Positions 42,098 through 51,867 of a stretch of DNA of 64,000 bases are shown piece by piece. Every line of letters starts with the position of its first letter. The first letter of the stretch is position 1. Both the position numbers and the translations under genes were made by a program. The notes beneath the pieces are model-generated. The model was not told the DNA's origin. It did no database searches and worked only from the letters and a program-made list of their open reading frames with translations. This stretch comes from Ichthyophis bannanicus (taxonomy: Eukaryota > Chordata > Amphibia > Gymnophiona > Ichthyophiidae): assembly GCA_033557465.1 (NCBI GenBank), contig CM066035.1:248142869-248206868 (forward strand). Reading direction: 5' to 3'.

Positions 42098-44044
42098 ATT
42101 TATTTATTTATTTATTTATTTTATTTAGTGTACACTTGTATTCCGCTACTTCCAGCGAACAGCAGCGGTTTTCTATACATAAGGGTGAGGCTGTACAGGC
42201 CAGAATTAGAGCATACAGTATGATTGCAGGGATGGCTAATAGTCACATCAAACGGTTACAGATTTACATTTGATTTCTTGAGAGGCGGATTTACATTTAT
42301 ATATAAATTACATAATTACAGGACGCATTTCTTGTTGATATGATTATTTTCAATGGGTATATTGCTCAAAAAGCATTACGTCGCTCTGCCTAGGTTAGGT
42401 TGTAATGAGACTGAAAGAGGTGAGTCTTAAGCTTTTTCCTGAAGTCCTTCAAGTCTTTGTTTGCTCTCAGTTCATAGGGCAGTTGGTTCCAGAGTAGTGG
42501 AGCAATAAAGGAGAACGCTCTGTTGGTGGTGTTTGCATTGCAATTTCTCAGGCTACTTGGGACATGAAGAGTGTTGCTATTTACTGTTCTTCTGCTTCTG
42601 TTGATAGGTTGTGCGGAGATTAAGGTATTGAGGTATGAGGGTGCTACATTATGAACGAGCTTGAATGTGGTTACTAAGATCTTATATTGGATGCGGGCCA
42701 TGATGGGGAGCCAATGTAGCTCAATTAGTGCAGGAGTGATGTGCTCAGTTAGACGTTTCTTCATGATGATTCTGGCTGCTACGTTTTGTGCCAGTTGAAG
42801 TATGTTAAGGGTTTTTTTAGGCAGACCTTGTAATATGGCGTTGCAGTAGTCCAGGTGGGGAATGATGAGGGCTTGTGCCACTGTCCTGAAGTCAGTGTGA
42901 TCAATAATATTCCGTAGCGGTTGCAGGATTTTTAATTTGTGGAAAATGGCCCGATTGGTAATTCGGAGGTGCTTGTCCATATTTAGGTTGCTGTCCAGCA
43001 TTCCGCCTAGGTATTTTATTTCGGGCTTTGTGGTATAAATGTTGTTGTTCATGGTGACCGTTGGTGGTGGGTTGAAGTTAGGTTTTCTGGAAATGCACAT
43101 CACTTCGTTTTTTTTATGGTTTATTGACATATTATTCCGTTGCAGCCAATTTTGTAGTTCGTTTAGGCATTTTTCAAGTTGGTTGAGGTTGGGGTTGTTT
43201 ATGTTGAGATGAGTGTAAACCATCAGGTCGTCCACATAGATGTGGTAACTGATCTTGTGGTCCTGTAGGATGTCACAAATAGGTCGTAGGTATAGGTTGA
43301 ACAGGAGTGAGGATAGGGCAGAGTCTTGCGGTATGCCTTGGGTTTGAGGGAAGGCGGAGGCCTTAGAGTTGTTGAATTGGACCTGCTGCATTTTGTTGTT
43401 TATGTAAGACGAGAACCATTTCAGTGGGGTCCCTGATATGCCTATGGAAGCAAGTCTGTCCAGGAGTGTGGCATGATGCACTGAATCAAAGGCGGCTGAT
43501 ATGTTTATGAAAATGAGCATGTACATTTTGTTTCTGTTTTCAAGACCTTTGAGTAGTTTGTCCATTAGGGCTAGCAGGAGAGTTTCCACACCATGATGTT
43601 GGCGGAAGCCGTATTGGTGATCATCAAGGGCATTGATGACATCGATGTGGTCTTGCAATTGTTGCTGGACAGCCTTTTCGATGATCTTGGCTAGGGAAGG
43701 GTATGCTCGATATTGGGCGGTAGGAGGTTGGGTCGTTCTCGTTAAGAGTTTTGTTTTTCAGGATGGGTCGTATGAGGGATTGCTTGAGCTGTGCTGGCAT
43801 GATCCCTTGCAGTAGAGATTGGTTTACTATATGGGCGATATACTTGGCAGCTTCTTGCTTCACAGCCTTGATCCAGGCTGTTGGGCATGGATCGAGGGGG
43901 GAGGTTGTGGTGTTTAAGTTGGCAATTATGTTCAGGATTTGCCTGTCATCCACGTTTCGGAAGGTATCCCATTCTTGGTACTGGTTTGCACTCTCAGACG
44001 TGTGGGTTTTTTGTTGGGTGATGACTGCATCCATCTCTTGAGCG
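42098..44044 (-). mobile_element. L2-clade LINE, 5'-truncated
   Basis: The (TTTA)n tail at 42098-42127 and a TTCCGCTA-type 3' end mark the end of the minus-strand element. ORF2 sequence runs from about 44034 to 42390, with a frameshift near 43640. The endonuclease region is missing. This is the best preserved L2 copy in the window. Confidence 0.8.
42390..43658 (-). CDS. L2-type reverse transcriptase, open 422-codon ORF
   Basis: Motifs in order: YGFRQHHGVETLLLAL, FINISAAFDSVHH (first catalytic Asp region), GISGTPLKWFSSYI, GIPQDSALSSLLFNLY, YHIYVDDLMVYT (YVDD), LNELQNWLQRN, then LDYCNAILQGLP, HITPALIELHWLPI and FRKKLKTHLFQSHY to the stop. This is the RT domain and C-terminal region of an L2 ORF2. 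The N-terminal endonuclease and the first RT motifs lie in another frame (44034-43624, with LIRPILKNKT and SYRPISSIPF) because of one frameshift near 43640-43660. The copy cannot make a complete protein, but the RT half is nearly undamaged. Confidence 0.8.
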   Translation of the reverse strand: MQDHIDVINALDDHQYGFRQHHGVETLLLALMDKLLKGLENRNKMYMLIFINISAAFDSVHHATLLDRLASIGISGTPLKWFSSYINNKMQQVQFNNSKASAFPQTQGIPQDSALSSLLFNLYLRPICDILQDHKISYHIYVDDLMVYTHLNINNPNLNQLEKCLNELQNWLQRNNMSINHKKNEVMCISRKPNFNPPPTVTMNNNIYTTKPEIKYLGGMLDSNLNMDKHLRITNRAIFHKLKILQPLRNIIDHTDFRTVAQALIIPHLDYCNAILQGLPKKTLNILQLAQNVAARIIMKKRLTEHITPALIELHWLPIMARIQYKILVTTFKLVHNVAPSYLNTLISAQPINRSRRTVNSNTLHVPSSLRNCNANTTNRAFSFIAPLLWNQLPYELRANKDLKDFRKKLKTHLFQSHYNLT

Positions 44045-44442
44045 GGGTGTGCGAGTGTTTGTAGGTTTAGCTTGGTATAGGCAACTTACCAAGGTGTGGT
44101 CGGAAACTGCTTTTAATCAAGCTTGCGGTATCCAGCACTATAGAAAATATTTATATCCCTTTCTGCCACATTTTCCTGAATACATTTCATGGTGTTTGAA
44201 GATCTTCTTTCTCGCCACACCATGTGCAGAATAATCACTTGGCACTGGCACTTAACAGGGCATATTCAAAATGTTTTAGCTGGTTAGCAGCTAAACCAGT
44301 TTAAAAGTGGTCAGTTTGATATGTAGAGGCAATAAGTGGTTAGTGCCTCTCAATATCCCCACAAACTGCCAAAAAAATGACTGGTTAAAACCGTTGTGGT
44401 CTGTAAGCAGATCAGGTGGGGGGGGGGGGGAGGAAGGGTGGT

Positions 44443-44632
44443 AGAGTAGTTACTCACCTGTAACAGGTGTTCTCCAGGAGCAGCAGGAATCAGTCCTCAC
44501 ATATGGGTGTCACCGGCACTGATGAAGCCCCAGCGGAGCATTTCCCCAGCTTTCTGTGAAAGCCTTCGGGAATGCAGGCACTCATGCGTGGTTCCCTTCC
44601 CGCCTAAAGGTGCCATCTTACCTCAGTCAAAT
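44443..44632. repeat. DIRS copy 3, left inverted terminal repeat
   Basis: AGAGTAGTTACTCACCTGTAAC .. GCCATCTTACCTCAG. Reverse complement of 49966-50123 over about 155 bp, with few mismatches (for example GGTGCCATCTTACC with GGTAAGATGGCACC). Confidence 0.9.
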
Positions 44633-44699
44633 GACATAGCTAAGAACAGCACACAAAAATGAAAAATAAACTATGTACAACTGCAACTCCAAGGGGAGG

Positions 44700-44815
44700 A
44701 GGGAGGGTTGTGAGGACTGATTCCTGCTGCTCCTGGAGAACACCTGTTACAGGTGAGTAACTACTCTTTCTCCAGGACCAAGCAGGAAGTCAGTCCTCAC
44801 ATATGGGTGACTCCC
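44700..44815. repeat. DIRS copy 3 internal complementary region
   Basis: AGGACTGATTCCTGCTGCTCCTGGAGAACACCTGTTACAGGTGAGTAACTACTCT, complementary to the left end, is followed by TTCTCCAGGACCAAGCAGGAAGTCAGTCCTCACATATGGGTG, complementary to the right end. Confidence 0.85.
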
Positions 44816-44942
44816 AAGCTCTGGGCTACCGAGGAACCCAGGCTGAACAAGAGAACTCCCTCTAGTCTCAGAAGCAAAGAAAGGCTTTTCAAGGACACAA
44901 CCTCCACCGGTAGCCCAACAGAGGGCAGGAGGGCAGGAGTTG

Positions 44943-46275
44943 CCTAAACTTCAAAGAGATTCCGGAGTACTGCTTGGTCAAAAGCACTGTCCCTACGGGA
45001 CTCCCTCTCCAGGCAGTTATGGGCCGCAAAGGTCTGGCTTGAAGACCAAGTTGCAGCCCTGCAGATGTCTACCATGGGCACAGAGCGGAGATGAGCCACT
45101 GAGGCAGCCATTGCCCGGACACGATGGGCGTGACCCTACCCTGCAAAGGAAGGTCAGCTGCCTTATAAGCCCAGGTGATACAGTCAGCCACCCAGATGGA
45201 CAAGGTACGCTTGAACACAGCCAACCCCAACTTATTGGGGTCAAAGGATACGAAGAGCTGAGTAGCCCTTCTATGCCCCTGCATACGGTCAATGTAGAAG
45301 GATAAGGCCCTCCTACAGTCCAGGGTATGCAGGACTGCTTCAGCCTGGCTAGCATGAGGCCTAGGGAAGAATGTTGGAAGAACCACCTCCTGGTTGAGGT
45401 GGAAAGAGGAGACAACCTTAGGAAGGAACTTTGGATGAGTCCTAAGGACTACCCTGTTCCTATAAATCCTGGTGTAAGGCCTATCACAGACCAGGGCCTG
45501 AAGCTCACTTACTCGCCTAGCCGAGGTAAGGGCTATCAGGAAGAGTGTCTTCCAGGAGAGGAAGCATAGTGGACAAGTAGCCATCGGCTCAAAAGGTGGG
45601 CGAGTCAGTTGCTGCAAGACCACATTCAGCTTCCACTCAGGGGCAGGAGGGCGGATGGGAGACTTGAGCAAAAGCAAGCCCCTGAGAAAGCGGGACACCA
45701 AGCGGGTGACCAGCCAGAGAATGTCCCTCCACCAGAGAGTGATGAGCTGCTAGAGCTGAGAGGTGGACCCGAACCGAATTGGACTTAAGTCCCTGATTTG
45801 ATAAGTGCAGTAAGTACTGAAGCACTACTGGCACAGTACAAGAGAAAGGGTCCTCTGTACGTAGCTGACACCACACAGAAAACCGTTTCCATTTGAGAGC
45901 ATAGGTTTTCCTAGTGGACTGTTTCCTAGAAGCTAGGACAACCTCCTCGACTTCCTGAGGTAGGCCCCAGGGAGCCAAAACCACCCTTGCAGCCTCCAGG
46001 CCATCAAATTGAGAGCTTTGAGATTGGGGTGCAGAAGGGAACCCTGATCCTGTGAGAGAAGGTCGGGTTGCAACCCCAGAGGTAGTGGAGGAGCCACCTC
46101 CAGTTGAAGCAGAAGAGGAAACCAAGGCTGTCTCGGCCACCTGGGAACCACCAGCAGGACCGAGGCCTTGTCCTGAAGAATCTTGAAGAGAGTTCGGGCC
46201 ACCAAGGGCGTGGGAGGAAACGCATACAGGAGGCCCTGAGACCAGGATATCAGAAAAGCATCCGCTGCTATCCGC
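44943..46275 (-). pseudogene. DIRS copy 3 tyrosine recombinase, frameshifted, Tyr replaced by Asn
   Basis: The N-terminal piece lies within 46401-45637 and carries STRKTYALKWKRFSVWC and SVRVHLSALAAHH. A frameshift near 45690 moves to 45701-45069, with TSARRVSELQAL (first catalytic Arg), FVSFDPNKLG and FKRTLSIWV. A second frameshift near 45130 moves to the last piece, with AHRVRAMAAS (the H-x-x-R box), then ATWSSSQTFAAHNCLE and a stop at 44943-44945. The residue aligned with the catalytic Tyr of copy 1 (HYCLD) is Asn, codon at 45016-45018. Two frameshifts plus this change make the protein inactive by inference. Confidence 0.8.
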
Positions 46276-47963
46276 AGAGGATGCAGTTGCCTGGAGCAGA
46301 ACTTTGGCAGTTGCTTGTTCATTGGGCTGGCAAAGAGATCTATCAAAGGGAGACCCCATTTTAGGAAGATCCTCTGAACTACTGAAGGATGCAGCTGCCA
46401 CTCATGGGGCTGCAGTATTCTGCTTAACCTGTCTGCCAGGTAGTTGTCCTGGCCTGGAAGGTACACAGCCTTGAGGAGCATGTTGTGCTTGAGGGCAAAT
46501 GAACAAAGGTCCTGAGCCTCCCGACAAAGGATCCTGGACCCAGTCCTGCCCTGTTTGTTCACATAAAACATGGCTACTTGGTTGTCTGTCTGAATCAGGA
46601 CAGATTGGTGAGCCAGGGTATGAGAGAAAGCTTTGAGTGCTAATCGAATAGCTTGGAGTTCGAGGAGATTGATCTGCTGAGCAGCTTCCCAAGGAGACCA
46701 GAGGCCCTGGGTGCACTTGCCCAGACAATGAGCTCCCCAGCCTTGCAGGGAGGCGTCCGTGGTCATTACTACCGTGTACCCTGGAACCTGAAAAGGCACC
46801 CCCTTCAGTAGATTGGGTGGGTGCAGCCACCAGTTGAGGGAGTGCAGAAATGGTCTGGACACCCTTATCCTGTCTCTGAGGCTGCCTGTGGCCTGTGACC
46901 ACTGATTCTGAAGGGACCACTGTGCAGGCCTCATATGGAGCCTGGCATTGGGGGTCACATGTACTGTCGAAGCCATGTGGCCCAGAAGCCTCAGGCAGAG
47001 TCTGGCGGAGACCAGTGACCTGCTGAGAAACTGATTTGCCAAGGCCATCAACCTTTGGGCCCTGTCTGCTGGCAAGAAAGCCTTTGCCAGCAGAGAGTCC
47101 AGCCTTGCTCCTATGAACTCCAAGTTCTGGGAGGGGAGCAAAGTGGACTTTGCGAAGTTTATGACAAACCCCAGCCTTTGGAGAAGAGCAATAGTGCTGA
47201 GGGTGGCTTGTTTGGCCTCCTGGCACGTCTGACCCCTGATGAGCCAGTCGTCCAGATAGGGGAAGACAAAGATGCCCTGGTTTCTCAGATAGGCCGCCAC
47301 CACTGCTAGGCACTTTGTGAAAACTCTGGGGGCGGAGGTGAGGCCAAAAGGCAGCACTCTGTGTTGATAATGGTTTCCTCCCACAATGAACCTGAGGTAC
47401 CTTCTGTGGTCTGGATGAATGAGGATGTGAGTGTACGCATCCTTTAGATCTAAAGAGCATAGCCAATCTCCCTGCTGGAGGTAGGGCAGAAGTGTCCCAA
47501 GAGTAAGCATCTTGAACTTCTCCTTCACTAGGAACTTGTTGAGGTTCCTGAGGTCCAGAATGGGTCGAAGGCCACCGGTTCTTTTGGGCACCAGGAAATA
47601 TCTGGAGTAGAAACCGTGACCTTGTAAGTGGGGAGGCACAGGCTCCACTGCCCTGTCCACCAACAGACCTTGAAGCTCTTGCAGGAGAAGTTCTGTGTGC
47701 AGGGGAGGCCTTGGAGGCTCCCCTGGAAAATATGGTGGAGGCAGTTGGTGAAAATGCAGGGCATAACCCCTGTGGACTATGTCCAACACCCAACTGTCCC
47801 CGGTGATAAGGGGCCACTGGTGGGAAAAGAGGGCGAGGCAACCTCCTGTGCAGGGTTGGGAGAGCAGTGGAGGAGAGGCTACGCTCAAGAAGTAAAAAAC
47901 CCCCACCCTGCTGAGTGGTAGCAGGGGCCGGTGGCTTGGGGGTCCTCTGCCTACGGGGCCCAT
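45933..47963 (-). CDS. DIRS reverse transcriptase / RNase H, intact 676-codon ORF
   Basis: Motifs in order: GFYSRYFLVPKRTGG, PILDLRNLNKF, SLDLKDAYTHI, HRVLPFGLTSAP, VFPYLDDWLI (the YLDD active site), then LRLLGHMAST, the RNase H signatures MTTDASLQGWG, INLLELQAIRL, IQTDNQVAMFYVNKQG and LADRLSR, and a C-terminal region with LIDLFASP and LLYAFPP. No stop or frameshift occurs, and all catalytic acidic residues expected for RT and RNase H are present. The recombinase ORF overlaps its 3' part in another frame, as in DIRS. The start at 47963 is the first Met; translation in DIRS may begin elsewhere. It copies the element RNA in the host cell. Confidence 0.9.
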   Translation of the reverse strand: MGPVGRGPPSHRPLLPLSRVGVFYFLSVASPPLLSQPCTGGCLALFSHQWPLITGDSWVLDIVHRGYALHFHQLPPPYFPGEPPRPPLHTELLLQELQGLLVDRAVEPVPPHLQGHGFYSRYFLVPKRTGGLRPILDLRNLNKFLVKEKFKMLTLGTLLPYLQQGDWLCSLDLKDAYTHILIHPDHRRYLRFIVGGNHYQHRVLPFGLTSAPRVFTKCLAVVAAYLRNQGIFVFPYLDDWLIRGQTCQEAKQATLSTIALLQRLGFVINFAKSTLLPSQNLEFIGARLDSLLAKAFLPADRAQRLMALANQFLSRSLVSARLCLRLLGHMASTVHVTPNARLHMRPAQWSLQNQWSQATGSLRDRIRVSRPFLHSLNWWLHPPNLLKGVPFQVPGYTVVMTTDASLQGWGAHCLGKCTQGLWSPWEAAQQINLLELQAIRLALKAFSHTLAHQSVLIQTDNQVAMFYVNKQGRTGSRILCREAQDLCSFALKHNMLLKAVYLPGQDNYLADRLSRILQPHEWQLHPSVVQRIFLKWGLPLIDLFASPMNKQLPKFCSRQLHPLRIAADAFLISWSQGLLYAFPPTPLVARTLFKILQDKASVLLVVPRWPRQPWFPLLLQLEVAPPLPLGLQPDLLSQDQGSLLHPNLKALNLMAWRLQGWFWLPGAYLRKSRRLS

Positions 47964-49715
47964 TACCCTGCCCCTTGGCTTGCTGACCCTGGGGGGCAGC
48001 TTGGGCAGCCTGATATTGCGGGTACTGTTTGTAGGCAGTGCCCTTCCTCGGGTAAAAGGGCTTTTTACCCGAGCCCTTCTTTTTATGAGAAGGGGCAGAG
48101 GTCTTCCTAGACAGCATTGTCCGTGTGAGGTGCTCAGTTTCGAGCTGAGCGGCCTTCTCGGTCATGGGCTTGCCAAAAAGGTTTTCACCTCGGCAAGGGA
48201 CATCGACCAACTTGTCCTGAACCCATGGCTCGAGGTCCAATGACTGCAGCCATGCCTGGCGTCGAGCCGCGATGCCAGCTGCCGCAACTCGGGCCGAAGC
48301 CTCAAAGCCATCGTAGGCGGCGCGGGACATGAACTTCGAGCAGTCCCGAATCCCCGAGGACAAGGACTTAAATCTCTGCAAGGGTTCCCCGGAGAGACCA
48401 GCAGAGAACCCGGCCAACTCCTTGGCCAGATCCCGCAAGTACATGCCCACATACAGCTGGTAGGACTGGACACGGCAAGCAAACATCGAGCCCTGGAAGC
48501 ACTTTCTACTGACGCCATCGAGGTTTCGGGCCTCCCTGCCAGGGGGCACCACGGAGTGCATCTTCTGGCTCTTCAGACGATGCATGGCCGATTCCACAAC
48601 CATAGAATGGTGTGGTAGCTGTGCCTTCTGAAAACCAGGGCTCTTTCGGAGTCGATAGATTGAGTCGACTCACTTGCTGAGAACCGGTGCCAAGGCCGGT
48701 GCCTCCCACATACGGAAGAGGAGCCGTTCCAACATCGGAGGAACCGGGACAGTAAAGGCCTCCTTCGGAGGAGAGTCATACTGTAGCACCTCGAGCTCTT
48801 CAGCTCGAGGCTCCTCCTCGGGATCCGCCGGAATAGCCAAGGCAGTGGCCATATCCCGGACGAACTCTGAGAACCGAGTATCCTCCGGGGGGGACCTACT
48901 CCGGGGCTCAGACTGCGGTGAGTCCGACGGGACGTACCGAGTCTTGAAGGTATCAGGAGACTACTCGTCCTCCGTCTCCCAAGCTGACTCGTTCGAGGAG
49001 GAGTCAGGGTCCGACACCGCGGAGCCCTGGAGCACCCACCCCGACGCCGGAGGCACCAGCGTCGATGCCCTCGGTCCCGAACGGGAGGTCGAGGGAGACC
49101 GCGACTGAGGTTGACTCCGAGCCACGATGGACTCGAGTGTTGGCTCGGTCTCCGGGGTCGACTTCGAAGTCAATGTCCCGGTGGTCGGGGCAGATGCGCC
49201 AGACAGGCTGGCCATCAGTGCCCGCTGCTGCTCCATGAAGGCAGACAATCTGTTCTCCAAGGCTGTCATCCTGAGACTCAGCTCGGGAGACACAGCAGCC
49301 ACCGACTCGGGCCCCGGCGGCGCCGGGCCCGACGTCGGCTCCCTGGGAGGAGAGTCCTCGAGGACTACTGGGCTTACGTGTCCAGCAGACTCCGGCTCCA
49401 TGCGAGGAACTTTTGCAGGCTTCTCGTGTTCCACGGGCCCGGGGCGATGGTCAGGGGTCTTAGACCTGGCCCTCGAGGAGCCAGGGACCTCCGACGACGA
49501 CGCCCTCGCGAGCCGCTTCTTCCTCTTGCGTTCCCGGTCGGGGGACCCCCTGTCCGCTGTCGACTTCGGAGTGCCTTGGAAGACATCTTTCCACATGGCC
49601 CGCACGACTTAGGGTCGTGGTCGGGGCCGAGGCACCGAAGGCAGCAGTCGTGTGTGTTGGTGAGAGACATTAATTTCTTACATCGATCACACTTTTTAAA
49701 ACCACTGGAAGCCAT
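47890..49715 (-). pseudogene. DIRS copy 3 gag-like region
   Basis: The N-terminal piece (start 49715) reads FKKCDRCKKLM, then THDCCLRCLGPDHDPKSC, a Cys/His set like that of copy 1. A frameshift near 49600 leads to a 214-codon piece (49605-48961) with a Lys/Arg-rich then Pro/Ser-rich sequence and LRMTALENRLSAFMEQQ, a possible coiled coil. Stops near 48961 and 48670 separate further pieces with LLFRMWEAPALAPVL and then LYVGMYLRDLAKELAGF and FMSRAAYDGFEA. The C-terminal part is rich in Gln, Lys, Gly and Pro. It continues open past 47890 into a shadow of the RT frame. It is a capsid-like protein by position only. Confidence 0.65.
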
Positions 49716-49965
49716 CGGGGAAAAAAGAGTCCCCGCGAGGTCAAAGGACCGGCCTTCCAGGGAAAAATGGAAAAAAGGGCGCGAACGCCAGCCACGAAGG
49801 GCAAAAACCGAAAAAGAAGAATTGGGCTTGATACCGGTGTACCGAACCCGGCGGGAGGGGAACCGGCATCGAATCGGGAGAAAAAATAGCGATAATCACC
49901 GAAAAAATCTAATTTTAACCGGGAAAACAGACACATGTCCGGTGGGCTTCACGGAAAAAAAGAGA

Positions 49966-50123
49966 CTGAGGTAAGATGGCACCTTTAGGCGGGAAGGGAA
50001 CCGCGCATGCGTGCCTGCATTCCCAAAGGTTTTCATAGAAAGCTGGGGAAATGCTCCGCTGGGGCTTCATCGGCACCGATGACACCCATATGTGAGGACT
50101 GACTTCCTGCTTGGTCCTGGAGA
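49966..50123. repeat. DIRS copy 3, right inverted terminal repeat
   Basis: CTGAGGTAAGATGGCACC .. TTCCTGCTTGGTCCTGGAGAA. Reverse complement of the left terminus with unequal outer ends. Confidence 0.9.
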
Positions 50124-50502
50124 ATGGCTGTTATACAGTTATCAGCGACACTTAGCCACTAACCAGATTACTATACCGGCTAAAGATGGGTCATTGGAAT
50201 AGCTGTCCTAACTTTAGCAAGTTTTCATTACCTGGTGAGCGGCTGAATTTCACTGTTAACCTGTTGGTGATACCGCAATCTGGTGAGCCTGGATATTCAA
50301 TGTCAGAAAGCGGATATTTTCCACCACTGAATATCCAGTTTTAAATAAAGCGGCAGTGGCTAGGTGCTTTTAACTAGCCTAGTCGCCAGTATTGAATATG
50401 CCCCCTTACTGTCATTTATGTTATTTTGGATGCTTGTAGTATGTCTTACACAAAAGACTAAAGTGGTTCACTACAAAATACCTCCAACAAAAAGTAGAAC
50501 TA

Positions 50503-50835
50503 AAAAATCCTATGGTACCATAACCCTAAGCATTCTAACTCAAGCATAAAAGAAAACTTATTTTTATTGTTGGACCATTTGCCTTGAAAGGGAAATCCTT
50601 TCTCGCGACAAACCTTCCTTTTTCTCATTTAATTAAGAGCGAATACTGCTCAACTATCCACCTTAAAACTCGAGGGGCAACGCACAAAGCGAACCCTCAG
50701 TATTATTTAGCTTTCGTAATAAATACTTTCTGGAGGTATTAGAAGATCGGGCCCGCAGTCCCACAAGTCTTAACAGACGGTGAAATCCATCACAGAAAGA
50801 AAAGCTGAAAGATGGTAAGTCCAGCTTATCCTCTT
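50503..50835. repeat. Penelope-like remnant, left inverted repeat
   Basis: ATCCTATGGTACCATAACCC .. GATGGTAAGTCCAGC. Reverse complement of 51868-52197 with about one difference in ten bases by eye. Confidence 0.85.
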
Positions 50836-51269
50836 ACTCATCACGTCTGAAGAATATTGGTTGAGTTAACTTCTTATTCCAACTACTATAACTGCTATTT
50901 TGTGTCTGGGTAATTTCCAATGGAATGCTGTTATGCAACACAGCGCCGTCTTTCCAGCCACCATAAGTTCATGGCTCTTCCTCAAGCGATTGCACTATTG
51001 CTGCTGACTTCTTAGACACACTAAGCATTGTGGGTCAGAACTTGAATAGGATTAATTTTATAGCACCAGATGTTCTTCATTCAGGCCATGAAATAATTAA
51101 CCAATTAGAACAATTCAATGAACTTTCTTCAAACACAAGTCCAAGCTTTACTGGAATAAGTTTCACGTGCTGAGCCCCTGCACCAGTGCAAAACATCGAA
51201 AGGACATACCTGCCCCCTATCACATTAAAACAAACTATACACTGCCCATTCTCTTATCTATCCACTTAT

Positions 51270-51811
51270 AGAAAAAATTCTAATAAACTCCACCAATCAA
51301 TATCCAAGTTCAGTCCTTGAGGTGTCACTGTATTAAGCTTAAAAATCCAAGACTGCTCCACATACTGCAATCGCGATATCCGGTCCCCTCCTCTTAGACT
51401 TAATGGAACATGATCAATTATTATTAGGGTTGGCAGTAAGAATCATTTAATAAACTCTGGTTTTATATTATCACGTTTTGTACTGGGTCTGTTGTTACAC
51501 GTGATTATTTGCCTTTTCGACATGATCAATTATTCGCCATCTCATGTCACACATTTCAAATTCTAACTGCACACAATTGGTTACCATAGGGGCTGTTAAA
51601 TTTTCATATTTAACCTTGGGGGATGTTCTTGAGGTCGCAATTTCATTGAGTGAGTCGTTCTACCTACATATTTCATCTGACAAGGACATATGAATAAAAA
51701 AACCACAAATGCAGATAAACAAGACATTTTATGATGTGCTCTATAGACAAGACCAGTGGTAGTGTCAATCCATTCTGGGCCAGTAATAGTTTGCTGACAA
51801 AAGTCACACAT
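51270..51811 (-). pseudogene. Penelope-like GIY-YIG endonuclease and C-terminus
   Basis: The 71-codon frame 51811-51596 reads MCDFCQQTITGPEWID, a Cys-containing linker, then FICPCQMKYVGRTTHSMK, with the K-Y-V-G-R-T core of the GIY-YIG nuclease of Penelope-like elements, and EH. The stop near 51596 is followed by APMVTNCVQLEFEMCD and, beyond the 97-bp insertion, SLRGGDRISRLQYVEQSWIFK and TPQGLNLDIDW, matching the usual end of such proteins. The RT domain, which should precede this on the minus strand, is absent. The fragment is broken by the stop and the insertion. Confidence 0.7.
51423..51519. mobile_element. 97-bp insertion with exact 15-bp target duplication
   Basis: ACATGATCAATTATT occurs at 51408-51422 and again at 51520-51534. 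The Penelope-like reading frame is continuous when only one copy is considered. The inserted 97 bp starts ATTAGGGTTGGCAG; a similar start occurs at 16343. It encodes nothing. The source family is unknown. Confidence 0.75.
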
Positions 51812-51867
51812 TTCACATGCAAAGTGGCTCCACTGAATATTTTGATCAGTAATACTCTCCTGTGATC

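Larger units (their letters stand above)
44443..50123 (-). mobile_element. DIRS-type tyrosine-recombinase retrotransposon, copy 3
   Basis: A complete DIRS layout on the minus strand: inverted termini (44443-44632 and 49966-50123), internal complementary region (44700-44815), gag, RT/RNase H and tyrosine recombinase in that order from right to left. It is a different family from copies 1 and 2: its termini contain GTCAGTCCTCACATATGGGTG instead of GTCAGCCACAC. No target duplication is seen, as expected. The RT/RNase H ORF is intact, while gag has a frameshift and stops, and the recombinase is damaged. Confidence 0.9.
44258..50405. mobile_element. MITE (GGGCATATTCAA termini) interrupted by DIRS copy 3
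   Basis: The left arm 44258-44442 starts GGGCATATTCAAAATG; the right arm 50124-50405 ends TATTGAATATGCCCCC. Words such as GCTGTCCTAACTTTAGC are shared with 4086-4456 and 25722-26190. The DIRS element sits between the arms. Bases 44045-44257 to the left are unassigned. Confidence 0.65.

Noticed and set aside
46402..48603. 733-codon minus-strand ORF
   Set aside because: Only its first part (to about 47890) reads as DIRS gag. The remainder overlaps the RT/RNase H ORF in another frame and is a shadow of it.
51155..51215. Possible hammerhead in the Penelope-like remnant (minus strand, CACGTGAAAC)
   Set aside because: No CUGANGA box is present at the right distance.
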